Of a DNA stretch of 64,000 nucleotides, positions 14,331 through 26,678 are shown in pieces. Made by a program: the position numbers and the translations under genes. A model generated the notes under the pieces. It was not told where the DNA came from, did not search any database, and saw only the letters and a program-made list of their open reading frames with translations. Positions within the stretch are counted from its first letter, which is position 1. Every line of letters begins with the position of its first letter. Source of the stretch: Ceriagrion tenellum (taxonomy: Eukaryota; Arthropoda; Insecta; Odonata; Coenagrionidae); contig OY720636.1 of NCBI GenBank assembly GCA_963169105.1, positions 135,957,747 through 136,021,746 of the forward strand, written 5' to 3'.

Positions 14331-14880
14331 TTATATTGGGCTGCTATAAAAGTGATGGTGAAAGGAATGAGAGTTGAGGGGTCCTCCTGAAGAGAAATGA
14401 AAAGGGGATAAGAAAGCGACAAAGATGCCAGCCGTGGATATGGAAAGAGGAGAAGTTGACAAATTATGAGAGAGAATTTGAAACGGGCGTCTCGGACGAA
14501 TGCGGAGAATGGAGAAGGTGAGAGGGAGAGAAGAAGGAAAAGGAAAATGGAGGGAAAGACGGAGGAAAGACGGGGGATATCGAGCTGAATTCCCCCTTTT
14601 CCTCTTTAATTCTCCTCCCTTTTTCTCCAACATTTTCAAAGTCCTTGGGCTCAACTCATAACCCCACTCGGCTGTCCTTCCATTTAACCAAAAAATGAAC
14701 TTTATGGCCCAGAATTCCATTCCGGCTAGACAGGTTTCCGACGGAGCGAAATGATTTCAAACCCCGCTAACGCGACTGACTATCCCCCTCACCCTTCACT
14801 TCCTTTTACTATCCTTTCCCTTCTCTCTCTCTCTCTCTCCGACCTGTTCCCATTTTTCTTCGCCGCCCTCATCGAACCCT
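14331..14880. other. Purine/pyrimidine-skewed island
   Basis: The plus strand is G/A-rich from about 14380 to 14580 and C/T-rich from about 14590 to 14900, with a (CT)n run near 14822-14838. A 129-aa minus-strand frame and a 63-aa plus-strand frame are made mainly of Ser, Pro, Leu and Arg from this skew and carry no domain. I do not call them genes. Confidence 0.4.
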
Positions 14881-14883
14881 TCG

Positions 14884-15485
14884 CTCTCTTCCTCGACCAT
14901 CCTCCATCACCCTCTTCAAGCCGTTATTTTTCAGAAAAATAACCTCTATTTCTCGTCTCTATTCGTCTTCCTCCTCTCATGATGAAGGCAGAACCACATT
15001 GTCCTGAAAAAAGTGTGGCAAGACGATAAGATTTGAAAATGAGTAAATGTTTGAGGTAAAGATCGATGACATTTGCCTACAATTTTGATCTCTGCATCAA
15101 CTGGCTGCTGGCGCTGTCGTTTAAAGCTAGTTGAACTCGGTTCGTGAAGAGAAGAGCACATGCACCCCATTCAAGAAGCAAAATCTCTCTCTTCCTCGAC
15201 CATCCTCCATCACTCTCTTTAAATGGGTATTTTTTCGGAATAAATACCCTCATTCCTCGTTTTCCTCCGAAATGAAAAGAGCACTACCATATCAACCCGA
15301 AAAATAGATGTGTGGCAAGAGGGAAAGATTTTAAAACGAGTTAAGTTTTGAAAGGTTTCATAAAATTAGTCAACAATTCAAATAGCAGCCGGCTGTAGGC
15401 GCTATTCTTCGACACTAATTGTACTCGGCTTAATAAGAGAAGACCATATGCACGAAGTTCAAGAAGTAATAGACTCAATTTAGAG
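14884..15485. repeat. Diverged tandem duplication, unit about 303 bp
   Basis: CTTCCTCGACCATCCTCCAT occurs at about 14888 and again at 15191, and the two following blocks align along their length. Shared phrases in the same order include a frame around TTTTTC-GA-AAATAA, GTGTGGCAAGA, AAGATTT-AAAA-GAGT, a GCTG-AGGCGCT-type phrase, CTCGG-T-TAAGAGAAGA and CATGCAC followed by TTCAAGAAG. Copy 1 is about 14884-15180 and copy 2 about 15187-15485. Many substitutions separate the copies, so the event is old. No coding frame is conserved between them. Confidence 0.65.
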
Positions 15486-17321
15486 AGAAAATTAAGAGCG
15501 TTTCTCTCGTAAAGCATAGAGTAGATGTGTGAAGAGTTTTTTTCCCCGTAATTCTCGCCATAAAGATGTTCCATACCTTTGATTATCACGGCGGCCCGAC
15601 TTTTATTTTTAGCCACATTACGATCACAAACTTCCTAGGTCATTCTGGATTGGCCTTTGTGAGGTGTTTGATTCGTTTCCCAGGCAAAGTCGTAACTGTC
15701 TGTTTGATGTAGGCGAAGGCTTCAAGAGGGCGGTAAATTGAGGATCTCAACGGGATTTTTTTTAAATTGAGGCGTCACATTGGACGCCATTGTCCCCTCT
15801 CTCTGCCTTCTCCACTTGAGTGCTGTATAACCCTCTCTACCTCCACGGAAACGTAGCACTAATCAGACCAGTTTTACGAGTTCTCATTCCAGCGGGTGAT
15901 TGATTGGCCCATTCATCATAGAAGCAAGTTTATTTTCGGGCCAAGAACCTCTAAAGCAGAGAGATCGAGTGGCACATGTGGTCACCAGTCGTAACTTATA
16001 CGGTACAAACCTCTCTCTTCCGGACGTAAAACGCCTCCAAACTCCTAACATTGGTCCATTTGAAGAAGCATCTCTGCATTTTCACTAAGTTTTATTGCTT
16101 CTCTCGCTCCTATATTTCTACAGTGGGATGCGTGAGTGATATGTTCCCTTAAAATGAGGCGGCTGTAAAAATAATCTTAAATTCTTTTAATTCTCCTGAA
16201 ACAAGTGTTTACTAAAAATAAAGGATAGATTGCGGTCATTCGGAGTATGCTCTTAGCACATTCAGACTTCCAAATTGGGAGTCATACCATGCAAGAAATT
16301 TGTCAAACATTGAATGGTAAATTATTAAAATTGCAAGATAGCTACAAGTTCCTGATTTTGATGTTAACGTAAAAGGATAACTTGAGATGAAAAAGCCACT
16401 GGTTATCAAATGTGGGGACTAAGTATGAAAAATTAAGATTTATGACTAATTTACAATACATCAAAGGAATTCTTTATCCACATTGCTATTCATTGCGATG
16501 ACTATTAGCATCGATATTTGCTATCAAAGATTAGCACCTGGTATCATCAGTGTATGCCGGTCAAAAATTAAATTAGGGTAATATGAGATCCAGCCCCACT
16601 GGAAAATGCAATGACAATAAAATAGAAAATATTTCTTCAAACGAGTCGTACTGCAACACATTCCCAAATTAGAAGAAAACTAATTTTGGTGACGAAAATA
16701 GCAACTGGATTTACATTACAAAGACAAATAATGAATTCTAAATAAATATATTTCTTGGCAAGTATTAAAAAAATTGGAGCCAGAATAAAAATATTCAACG
16801 AAGAATCGTTCTATTCCAAATACATTTTAGGATCGGAATCAGGGTCATGTGCCTCGCGGTATTTTGCGGTAGAAGGATTGAGGTCACACTGCAGCGAGAT
16901 TAATCGCACTGACGCCATCGAAGTGACGCAGATTGCAGAATAGCTGATGAATATACCACTGATAATACCCAAAACAAGGGCCATTTCCACATGATAATGG
17001 TAATAGAATGCATATCTTTTGATCACGAAACAAACACCAGAAGCAAGGACGGCTGAGGAACATTTTTTTCAAAGTATTTCCACAATATAATGAGGGATGT
17101 AGTATTCGTTACAAATAGAGTAGAATGAAGGTAAAATACGTATGACCTAATACTCTTAGGCGAGTAAATTAACTTATCTTCAACAGCCAATTCCAATTAT
17201 TTAGAAGGAGCATGCATTAACACAATGGATACATCTTACTCATTTTTTCCTCCGAGTTTAAATGAAAATATAATAATATTGGATGCGCCAAAAGCGATGA
17301 ATACCCAAGTTTTCTTGGTAA
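15486..17321. other. AT-rich stretch without recognised genes
   Basis: Short frames only (up to about 71 aa), none with a known domain. No terminal repeats seen. Confidence 0.5.
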
Positions 17322-18537
17322 TCTTACTAATATATAAAAATCTAGTGGTGTCTGTCTGTCTGTCCGTTTGTCTGTCTGTTACTCAATCACTCATAAGCCA
17401 CTAAATCGATTGAAACAAAATTTGGCAGGAAGATACTTGATATATCTGGTTCACGCATAGGCTATATAACAAGGGCCTTGGGGCCCTCGGAGGCCTTCAA
17501 GTGGGCCCTTTTATCGCCAAAAATTGGTCCTGAAAGATAATTCTTGCCTGTATTAGAAACACGTAAAATATACCTATACTGAATGTACAACAATCACGGA
17601 TTTGTAAGTCACGCTGGGGCCCCAGAGAGCCTAAGATTCCAAATGAATGCTTTCTTAAAAGCCTCATAAGTATTCAACGAGATAACCGATTTTAATAAAA
17701 TTTTCACACATGGGAACAGTAAAGCTTTTTTAAGGAAATTGGGACTATAAAGAAGGCTCCTGGGCCCCAAGGGCAACGTATTGAGCCGTCTGGTGTCTTA
17801 TGTGTTTCAAAACCTCGTCTAGACATTTTGGTTCAAGTGCAAAGGTTTCTCTTTTTGCATATTTTTATTAGATCTACTAAAGATAGAAGGCTATAGATTT
17901 CGCTAATAGATGGATAAAATATTGCAGTTTCCTATTTTTCCATTAAATTTTCTTATACGAAAAAATTTCTCCAGAAATCGCGTTTTTAATGTCAAAATCA
18001 TGAATTTTACTTTTGTGAACAATAGGAAATTTCCTTGGTAACCGTGGGATTAGCATTAGCTTTAGAAGGGAATTCGGACCTTTACAATGGCGGCTGGGTT
18101 TTATATCTAGAGATAGGTATAATAGTAGAAATATAGGCCGTCTACTGAAATGTTGATGATTACGATATTTTCAAGGATATTTTTGCCTAAAATTGGCAAA
18201 ATCCATTTCAAGTGGACTAATTTAAGTTGAACCAATGTAAAACAGGAGAATGCCACGACGCTATATTAATGCGAAACGCTTCTAGAATACAAATGGACTG
18301 TAGTTTAGTTTCCATATGTTATTGCAAAAGAAGGTTGAATTCGGTAAACATAATGTAATGCGGTTTTCATCTGCTGAATTAAAAAATAAAACTAAAATTA
18401 CAGCTGAGTAAAGCAGGAGAATACCACGATGTTACATTCATGCGACTAGTCTCTCGAATGCAAATGGCCTCCTGAAAATAAAATATACCCTGTCTTTCTT
18501 TCATCCCCCGTTGAATTTCAACGGGTACCTTTGCTAG
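17322..18537 (+). mobile_element. Non-autonomous Helitron, full length
   Basis: The 5' end reads TCTTACTAATATATAAAAA and is followed by TGTCTGTCTGTCCGTTTGTC and a block ending GAAACAAAATTTGGCAGG, the wording common at arthropod Helitron 5' ends. The 3' end has the hairpin CCCGTTGAATTTCAACGGG (18507-18525) followed eight bases later by CTAG (18534-18537). The bases flanking the element are A (17321) and T (18538), the A|T target expected for Helitrons, with no target duplication. There is no helicase frame, so movement would need enzyme from elsewhere. Inside, an approximately 60-bp phrase (CAGGAGAATnCCACGA...) is present twice, 171 bp apart, and several GGGCCC-rich patches occur. Confidence 0.88.
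18507..18537 (+). terminator. Helitron 3' hairpin and CTAG end
   Basis: An 8-bp stem with a 3-nt loop (CCCGTTGA/TCAACGGG) sits just before the CTAG terminus. This is the structure thought to stop rolling-circle transposition. It is a transposition terminator, not a transcription terminator. Confidence 0.85.
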
Positions 18538-20134
18538 TCATTTATAAGATTCTTCGGTATTGTTATCTACAAAGAGAGAAAATACATTTTTATATTTCCC
18601 TATTTACAAAGAGCAATGATACTCAGGCCCCCTTCATTTTTACCTAGTTACGTGTATAAAGGATATTGAGTCCTTAATCATTACAGTATCAGAGGACAGA
18701 CAGTATCATAGTAAGACATAGCATAACAGCCATACGTAATGCATACTCTTAAAGTTAAAGATGAGGACGAAAAAATATTCTAAAATCGGATGTTTTGTTT
18801 AAGTTGAGCTCCACCACCTAAGAGTTCTACCTTCCGCAGGAAAATGCTAAAATTGAGTAATAACAGCAAATATTTTCAAAACTTGATACATTTTAAATAC
18901 AGAAAATCTTACAGACTAATATGGAGAGTTCATCGCATTTGAAGAGCAATCTAGTTTTGGGAAGTTACCGAGTGGAATGTGAGATAAGAAAAATATACTA
19001 AATCATTTGTAATGCATAAAATAGAGGACCAATACCTAGGCAGGGGAAGTAATAATATGAATGTGCTCAGCTTAAAACGGATGATATGAAAAAAGTCGAA
19101 TTCGCTACCCAACTTTAAAAAAAGGCTGAAACTGCGTACAAAGTTTCTAGGTCAAAACATTTCTCAATTCTTTGGCATTATTATCTTTAAATTCATATAC
19201 TAAATAATAAGAGAGAAAAAATGAAGAGGTCCAGGGATAAAAGACAAAATCTGACAGATTGGGCACATTCTGACATAGTATTGATTTTGGGGTAACTGGC
19301 AGAAAATATTGACGGCAGCTCATAGAAAAAAATATGGAATAATACTATTCATTTAGCAAAAGAATCAAAATTAAAGGGGGATGAAAATGAACTAATGAGA
19401 GAGATGTCAGGATGGGTCGAATGACATTCATTGTAAGACAGAATAAAGCGTTGAAATAATTATCCTCCAGATCGTTACATTGGAAAATAGCAGTTCATGA
19501 GTACAATCTCGTCCCTACGCTCCTTATTCCAGAATCAGTTTCAATTTTGGCGAATTTTTTTACAATGCTTTTTTCAACCCAAAGCCATCAACAATACCTT
19601 ATTTAAAAATATTACCATTTAAATTCGTCCTTTTCGGTTCTTTAGAGTGCCTACACCTATAAGAGACTTATCTTTAAAACTACTCTTCAGCATGACCTCA
19701 ACCAAAAGTGACCCTCAAACTATTCATTACCTTTATGGTATGGCTGATTATTTTTTTCTATTTCCACGTACATTTCCAATTTTATTTTTTCAGGGATGTG
19801 AATTCATTTCAGAACTGTGGAGAATTGTGGAGCATATAAGGTCAGCGCGCCGATTCCATCACAAGTCAGATATAGGCACCTATTCCATTATTTTTCTCAT
19901 AAATCTTTTTATAGGAATTAAAATTCCATTAACGGTTCCAAAATGCTACCTTAGCGCATTAATGTATTTCCTGGAAAATCTTAGCACATACTTACGTGGA
20001 ACATTCTAGGCACGGCTTTGATAAGAAAGTGCTTAATTTAATATGCCAAATGTGTGAATTAAATATAAATAGACGTTTGGCTCTGGCAGGGTTAGTTTTT
20101 ATCCCATTAACGCAGTATGCTCTTCAATATTATA
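18538..20134. other. AT-rich stretch without recognised genes
   Basis: One 120-aa plus-strand frame at 19647-20009 lacks any recognisable motif and is rich in Phe, Ile and Leu as random AT-rich frames are. Nothing else stands out. Confidence 0.5.
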
Positions 20135-20257
20135 TTTGCAAACCTTGGCCATCATTTACATAAATTAATCTTAAGTTTGATTTTTAGTTGTGTTAAAAAA
20201 GAATAACTTTGGATAATCATTCCTTCTGATGCAATAGATTCTGGGTAGGTAGGTAGG
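20135..20257 (+). repeat. Direct repeat copy A, 123 bp
   Basis: Identical base for base to 20498-20620. Starts TTTGCAAACCTTGGCC and ends GGGTAGGTAGGTAGG. No inverted ends and no frame; the flanks of the two copies differ. The lack of any mismatch implies a recent duplication or gene conversion. Confidence 0.9.
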
Positions 20258-20497
20258 GCAACTGGTTCAATCAAATTTCTGAGTTAAAGCTCTAAAATAA
20301 ATAAATTACCTTTGTTGAAATAAGTTACAAAATAACCTACTTTGACCCGTTGGGTCGCCAGAGAACACGTCATATTCGTCATTTTCCTGAAAAGCACCAT
20401 CAAACCATTCAAATTAGTCACTGGTTTTAGGAAATGAAATACAACTTTTTTAACGTACCACAAACGATTTTCATATTCCAGTTAATTTCATACCAGT

Positions 20498-20620
20498 TTT
20501 GCAAACCTTGGCCATCATTTACATAAATTAATCTTAAGTTTGATTTTTAGTTGTGTTAAAAAAGAATAACTTTGGATAATCATTCCTTCTGATGCAATAG
20601 ATTCTGGGTAGGTAGGTAGG
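20498..20620 (+). repeat. Direct repeat copy B, 123 bp
   Basis: Second perfect copy, offset 363 bp from copy A. The 240 bp between the copies is unrelated sequence. It might be a terminal repeat pair of a very small element, a segmental duplication or an assembly artefact. Confidence 0.9.
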
Positions 20621-22250
20621 CCAGTATATTTCATAAAACTGAATACCTCAAATTTCTAAGGTAACTATCGAAAGAATTGCTTGAAATTTAAAGATATTCT
20701 TATTTCGGTCCTATCACAGTCTTACTCTCTTCTATGGCTCATATTCTATACTCTACCACTCCAATACTATACCCCATATTCCAACTACTCTATGGAAATT
20801 ACTCGTATGCTGCGCTCTTTACCTCTATGCTATTGCTACGCTCGTAACATACTCCATTCAATAATTAGTGACTCTTTTATTTTTATGCTATGTAAAGTTT
20901 CTCATACCTTTATTAAAATAGAAACTGGCTTCATTATTGGGTAGGCATCAATCTCCAACTATATATCATTTTTCAAAGAGACCACACAGCATTTATGCTG
21001 GCACGTTAGCAATTTTTGGAATCGAATGCCAGATATGGAAGCGAATAACTGAAAAAACATGATAAGAAGCTCTTAAGAGTATGTGTGAAACAGAAGAAAG
21101 AGTTTTGAATGAATGATACATGGGAATATGAGCGGTCTGCAGGCGTAAAAATTGGAATACTTCATATTGTGGTTGCACCGATCAAAAGAATTGCTTGAAA
21201 ATTAACGAGAGTCTTATTCCGGCCAAAGTATTCAGTGCAATTACCTTAGCAATATTGAGTGTTCAACCGTAATCGGAGGTTTTAAACACAGACTTTGTAG
21301 ATAAATACATCGCATTGATGCGATCTGGTTGATAACTAACCAAGTCGACAAACCCACCTTAAGCCATAAGCTTGAGGTATGACAACGTAATCTATAACTA
21401 TTTACGTCGCTATACCATTTCTTTCATTGAACTTACAATTACATGTTCTTAAATTTCTTGAGAGATTGGATAAAAAAATTAAAATACGGTAAAGTTGAGT
21501 TGTTATAGGCACGTTTCTTTTACAACAGCCAGGTATGGGCGTTGGCCTCCCTTGACTGAATGACTGGTAGTACCATTTAACTGATTTTATTGCAATTATT
21601 AAGTCTTACAAGCCAAGCCAAGTCAAATACAAGGAGCAGTATTATGAATAATAAAAGAATAATATCGAGATCAAACACAGAAATAAGTATTTTTGGGTAA
21701 ATTAAAATTTTATGCATCCCGAGATGTCATAATTTCTTGATATCGAGATTGTAATATCAAAAAGATCAACTCAATTATTTGGATAGCCCAAATTTCTGAA
21801 AAATAGTGATAAAATACCTAGCTAATCTGCATAAATAGTAAGACATAGAAATTTAAATGTTTCGCCAAACATCCGCAGTTGTTTCAATTTTAACGGCGTC
21901 GACGAATAAAGGAATCAAAAGACGAGACACTGGGGGATGATGCAAAGTTTCCAAGGCCATTTCCAGCCCATCGCTGAACGAGCATCGTATTCCTAGGAGA
22001 AAACAGCTTTAGTGTTCTCTTGCAGTAAATCGATGAAAAATTTAAAAGCGCCTATCCTTTATGCCTCCGCTAAGGGATGGGAATAGCAGAGATGAAGTCA
22101 AGAGGCGAACTCTCTCTTCACGTATTCATAAAATGACAATTGAATAATGAATCCTTGACGCGGTACGACAACATATAGTGCAGGCAAAGAATTCAAGGGT
22201 TTCGGGATGAATACCTGAGAAAATAAAAAGACGAAGTAAAAATAACAGCA
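20621..22250. other. AT-rich stretch; one short diverged repeat
   Basis: AAAGAATTGCTTGAAA followed by similar text (TCTTATTtCGGtC) occurs at about 20671 and 21184. An 87-aa plus-strand frame at 20681-20944 has no domain. No genes supported. Confidence 0.45.
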
Positions 22251-23810
22251 TCCAAACACTACAACCAATATCCCCCCTTAACCTCCCAAACATGCTTCCG
22301 TGCTTGACCAGACCCTTCTTTCCGAGGAGGGAGGGGGGGTCCTTGAGAGATCAACAAAAAACTAAGGAGCAACAGAGAGAGAGAGGCAAAAAATCCAAGT
22401 TTTCGGGCCGCGTTCAAGTTTTATAAAATCGTGAAATAATCAGAAAGGCGGAGAGGAAATTGGCCCTAGGGACTCCGGTGAAAAACGAGTCCTATCTTGA
22501 CGCCAACACGGGGAAGGAGGCATGGGCGGAAAGACCCAGCGTCGGAGACGGCCAACAGAGACTTCCCGACACATCTATTTTTCCACACTTTTTTCCTTGA
22601 CTTTATTCTACTTGCACGCCGGCCTTCCTCTCTAAACCTCAATCCCTCTTCTTTGTCCGAACCCCCACCCCTAGATAAACACCCCTCCCAAAAGCACGTA
22701 TATTTATTTCAACCTTTTCCACACCCTTCCGTCTTGCTTCTTCTCCTCAAAAGCTTTCCCTACCGTCCCAAAGAGCACCAACTCCGCTCCTCCCAGCCCC
22801 CCCAAAGGAAACCACCCCTCCCATTTCTCTCCCTCGTACTCCCCCTTCCACATCCGTCATTCCTCCCTCCTGCCACGAGTAAACCTCCCCTCCCTTTCCT
22901 CGCGAAAAACTTCCATTTCCCCACCCATCCGCCTTTGCTCTTTCTTGAGTTCACTTGAATCATTCATGATGAGTGCTGGAGAGAGAAAGAGAGGGAGGGA
23001 TTCGAAAAAAATGAGCGTAGGTAAGTACCCCTTCCCTCCCAACCTTCTCGGGAGAGAAAAAATAGTCACGCGAGTGTTTCAACGGTGGAAAGATAGCGAG
23101 TAGATCCACACCCCTCTTCCCTCCCACCCAATCCCTCCCCCAGTCGCCATTCTCAAAATTCTCCATCCCGTGCAGAGCGGTCTCCTCTCCCTCCTTCTCC
23201 TGCCCTCCCAAAGCCTTTGATAACAGCTCCCCCTTCCTCTCTGACCTCTGAACAGCCGCCGCCACCAGTCTGCACCACCGGCCTCACCTCCCAGGCCATG
23301 TCCGGAATCAAAAGAGAGGTTAAAAATCATCTTTCCCCCCCCCCCCACCTTCGTTTCTTCCCCACTTACATCCAAATCTTCATCTCCTCCTCTCTTCATC
23401 TTTTTCTATCATCCGCGTTTCCCTTTCTCTCCCCCCTTCGCTCTCCCGTCTGCACATCACCCTCTTTCTACCCCCTCCAAACGTCCCCCCGCCCCACTAC
23501 CGCGAATAGCAGCGTCTTGGGGAGGAAAGGAGGCGGAGGCATGGAGAGGGTCGGCCCCTGGGTGATCGCTTTCAGGACTCCGTGATGTGCGATGATCGGA
23601 TGTACGTGCAGTGCGCGGTCGCAATTTTGATTCGCTACCCCTCTTGAAGTTCTCCCCTCTCGCTGCCTCTCTCTCTCTTTTTCTCAATCTGCGCTTCTTT
23701 CATTCAGCTGGCTTCCGCTCTCCATCGCATCCTTCCGCCGTTCCTCTCCGTTCCTTCAATTCTTATTTCTACATCTTTTTTTCCAAGCATCCATCTCCGA
23801 CTGTCAGTCT
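22251..23810. other. Long pyrimidine-rich, GC-rich island
   Basis: The plus strand is strongly C/T-rich from about 22560 to 22950 and 23100 to 23500, with poly-C and CCCTCCC runs, broken by short purine-rich patches near 22980 and 23530. Several overlapping frames of 70-153 aa exist on both strands, but they consist mainly of Pro, Ser, Leu and Phe (plus) or Gly, Arg and Glu (minus), so they reflect composition. The stretch could be a regulatory or 5' region of a host gene; no splice-linked exon could be recognised. Confidence 0.4.
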
Positions 23811-25040
23811 TTAGCTATTCATATTTTTCTACAGATCGTTTTCTGGTTGTTTTGTTCGTTTCTCGGAGACGGAAAGAACAACTGAAAATTCATTTCTAGC
23901 ATGGAGAACAACTGCATATAGGTTAGAAAGGAAAGGGTTACTTTGAAAATGAGGGAAATATCACGTAGACTAACCGTTGACATTGGTCTTTTTGAAGCAA
24001 AAGACGCCACAGGGTTTATATTTTTATGTCTCCTTCTGCGGGCAGAGTACAGACCTAGAAAGACCCATCGCACCTTTGAGTACAGGACATTTAATTTTCC
24101 TTCTGCTTCAGCAATACTGGCTTTTTTTACAAATTTGTATGAGTTATTGTTAATTTTCCCCATATAACATATAAAAAACTAATTATTTGTGTTTTAGTGT
24201 GTATATATAAGTTTATAACTTGATTATAGTCAAATGATTCCCCGAATAGGAGTTTTTTATGGCGTGTTTAGACTATACGCCAAATATTTGTTCAAATTAC
24301 AAAACAACAGAGTATTGCGTCGCCAACAGTTATCGAGAGATTTACGGTAGCGTTATATTGTCGTTCGTCGCTCAAAAAGTTAAACATCCAGCATACGTTT
24401 ATAATGAGCCTACTCCTGAAAATTCTCCATTAATCGAACTTTCCATTATGAACACACTCACATAACCCTACATTTCTGGCTCTGCAGAAAAACGATTCCT
24501 TCGTAATTCAAGGTGTAAAATTTACTATTTTGAGTCCTTTAATCGAAAATTGCATTCTCTGGACCAACATAATACTTATGCTTGATTGTCTAAGTGATTA
24601 TTATTCAAACAACCACATTTCACGTTTCTGTCTTTGCTAGAAGTGTTCTAAATTCATTTTTAATTGCTCATGGTATGCTTTCCTTTGAGCAAAAGGAAAT
24701 TCTAATAATTCCTAGTTGATATCTTTCGGGAATTTGTTCTCTCTATTTCTTCATAAAACTATGATTCAATAGTGCCATAGGTCGTTAAGGGAACAGTTTA
24801 GCAAAAATGCAAATTCTGAGTATTTTTATCAGTAAACTATCAACATTTTAACGATTTTGAATATTAAACAAAATTTGGATGGATTAATATGCACGAATCT
24901 TTATTACATTAATTTCAGCGTGTCGTTCATCGCGACATTAAACGACCAGTATTTATATTGCTTTATACAAAAGAAACAATAACTAAAAGTGAATATTATG
25001 AACTCTGTTCGCGTAATTCGGGCAGACAAACTTAGCTTTT
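23811..25040. other. AT-rich stretch without recognised genes
   Basis: Overlapping frames on both strands at 23819-24167 (114 and 74 aa) have no family resemblance. Nothing else is supported. Confidence 0.45.
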
Positions 25041-25530
25041 TATATTTATAAGAAATCTCCGGTACAGGAAGCCGGCTCTACAGCGACCACACCGATTAGA
25101 TCTTTTCCCTTTCTCTCTCCTTCTTTCATCTCTAACACCGTTCGGAATTCGAATACTCTCCTGGGGCGTTCTTCTTCTTCGTTTTCATTCCTTCGTCCCA
25201 TACTCCTCCTCCTCCTCTTTCTGAAGAAACTTATCCCGAGGGAGAAGTTACGACCCCGTGGCACGGCCGTAACACGTCCTCCTGCTGAGTGCACGGCCGC
25301 CCTGGCAGCAAGAGAGAGAGAGAGGAAAAGGGATGTGTGTTTGTGTGATCCTCGCCCCTTCGACCTCTTTCACGCTGCGGCACTCTCGCACACATTCCGA
25401 ACCTTGCTCTCCGAGTGTCACGGACGCCTCCGGTGTAAGGATTGGGGGCAATAAATTTCCGTGCCGGGACAAGTTTCATTTCAGTCTTCGTCGGAAGTCC
25501 TATTTCTGAGAGCACTTTCAATTTCGACAC
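25041..25530. other. GC-rich, CpG-containing island
   Basis: Composition rises to GC-rich with TCCTCCTCC and (GA)n runs at about 25310-25323, then drops again after 25500. Frames of 74-99 aa on the minus strand overlap each other in different phases and have no domains. Confidence 0.35.
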
Positions 25531-26678
25531 CTATAATAAGCCTGCATTGAAGCCACATATATGGGACTTATAATGGACATCTATGGACATACATTTGCAG
25601 TATACAGCTCATGATATGTTTCAAAGCCGATAGTTCGTATATGGTGAAATATATAAGATTTAAAAGCATTTTCAACCGTAAATGATTATACATATGAACC
25701 TCATGGTATTTTCATCCATATTTTAACACGTAAAGGTCAGCAATATTAGTATTGATATTTCAAGTAAGCAGAATGTAATTATAAATACAATATTTTACAA
25801 AATATGAAGTTATTTCGCGAGAAATATTTTATATTAAATTAAATAATATATTTCGCTTCATATGAGTAAATGGTAACGCAATATCTGCGACCATAGGTTC
25901 CATATAGGTGCTTCCATGTATATCCCCTATTTTGCTCCAGTGATATATATATATGTATACATATAGTTTTAAAATCCTTATATATAGTTACCTTCCTTAG
26001 TAGTGGGATTGCGAATTCCAGAGTTGATGGAGATCACGTTCTGGTGGGATGCAAGATCAGCGGACACACAATTCCTTTTAAACTAAGTATACTGATTATC
26101 ATACAGGCACAATGTAACGATGCAAAAACTGATACACCTCTCACGTCGTCTCGGTTGCGGTATGTTGACGGTCAAAATCTCCAGGTCTTCTCTCGTGAGC
26201 AGCGTTTTTATATCATTCAGCCGTTGAATTTCGGACGGCAAGATGATTTTTTTCGGGTCTTAACCCTCAGGCGGTACAACTCCTAACGTCACATATCCCC
26301 TGTTAGGACGAAAAAAGTTGAATTTGACTTAATTATATTTTTTAATGGGACTGTGAGGGGGGTTTTAAAATTTTTTTGGACATTGATAAGGAACTGCTTG
26401 GATTTTTGACAAAACAATAAAAATTATATCAAAACAATATTTTCTTATCGGTGCGCGCAAAAATCTCCGCGTTGTGCCAGGGGACGACCCAGGAAAAACT
26501 TGTTCATGCCACTCGTCACCAGGCGACACCATTACAACGGCACGGTGCGGGATGTGGGGAAGTGATGAGAAGGCTTTTGATGAGCCTGCCCAGTTATGAT
26601 GACCTTTCCCGCATATTTCGACCACCTTGTCCTACAAAGCTGCTATGGGCTCACGATGGAGCAACAAGCTGCTTAAAT
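25531..26678. other. Unassigned; may include the 3' part of the minus-strand Gypsy relic
   Basis: 25.53-26.03 kb is AT-rich with a TATATATATATGTATACATATA run near 25942-25964. From about 26.04 to 26.68 kb composition is less AT-rich and lies just past the integrase remnant on the same (minus) strand, so it may hold the integrase tail and 3' LTR of that element. I could not match any part to a second LTR copy. Confidence 0.3.

Noticed and set aside
22497..22958. 153-aa plus-strand frame
   Set aside because: Composed mainly of Pro, Leu, Ser and Phe because the DNA is pyrimidine-rich. Overlapping frames exist on the other strand and there is no domain.
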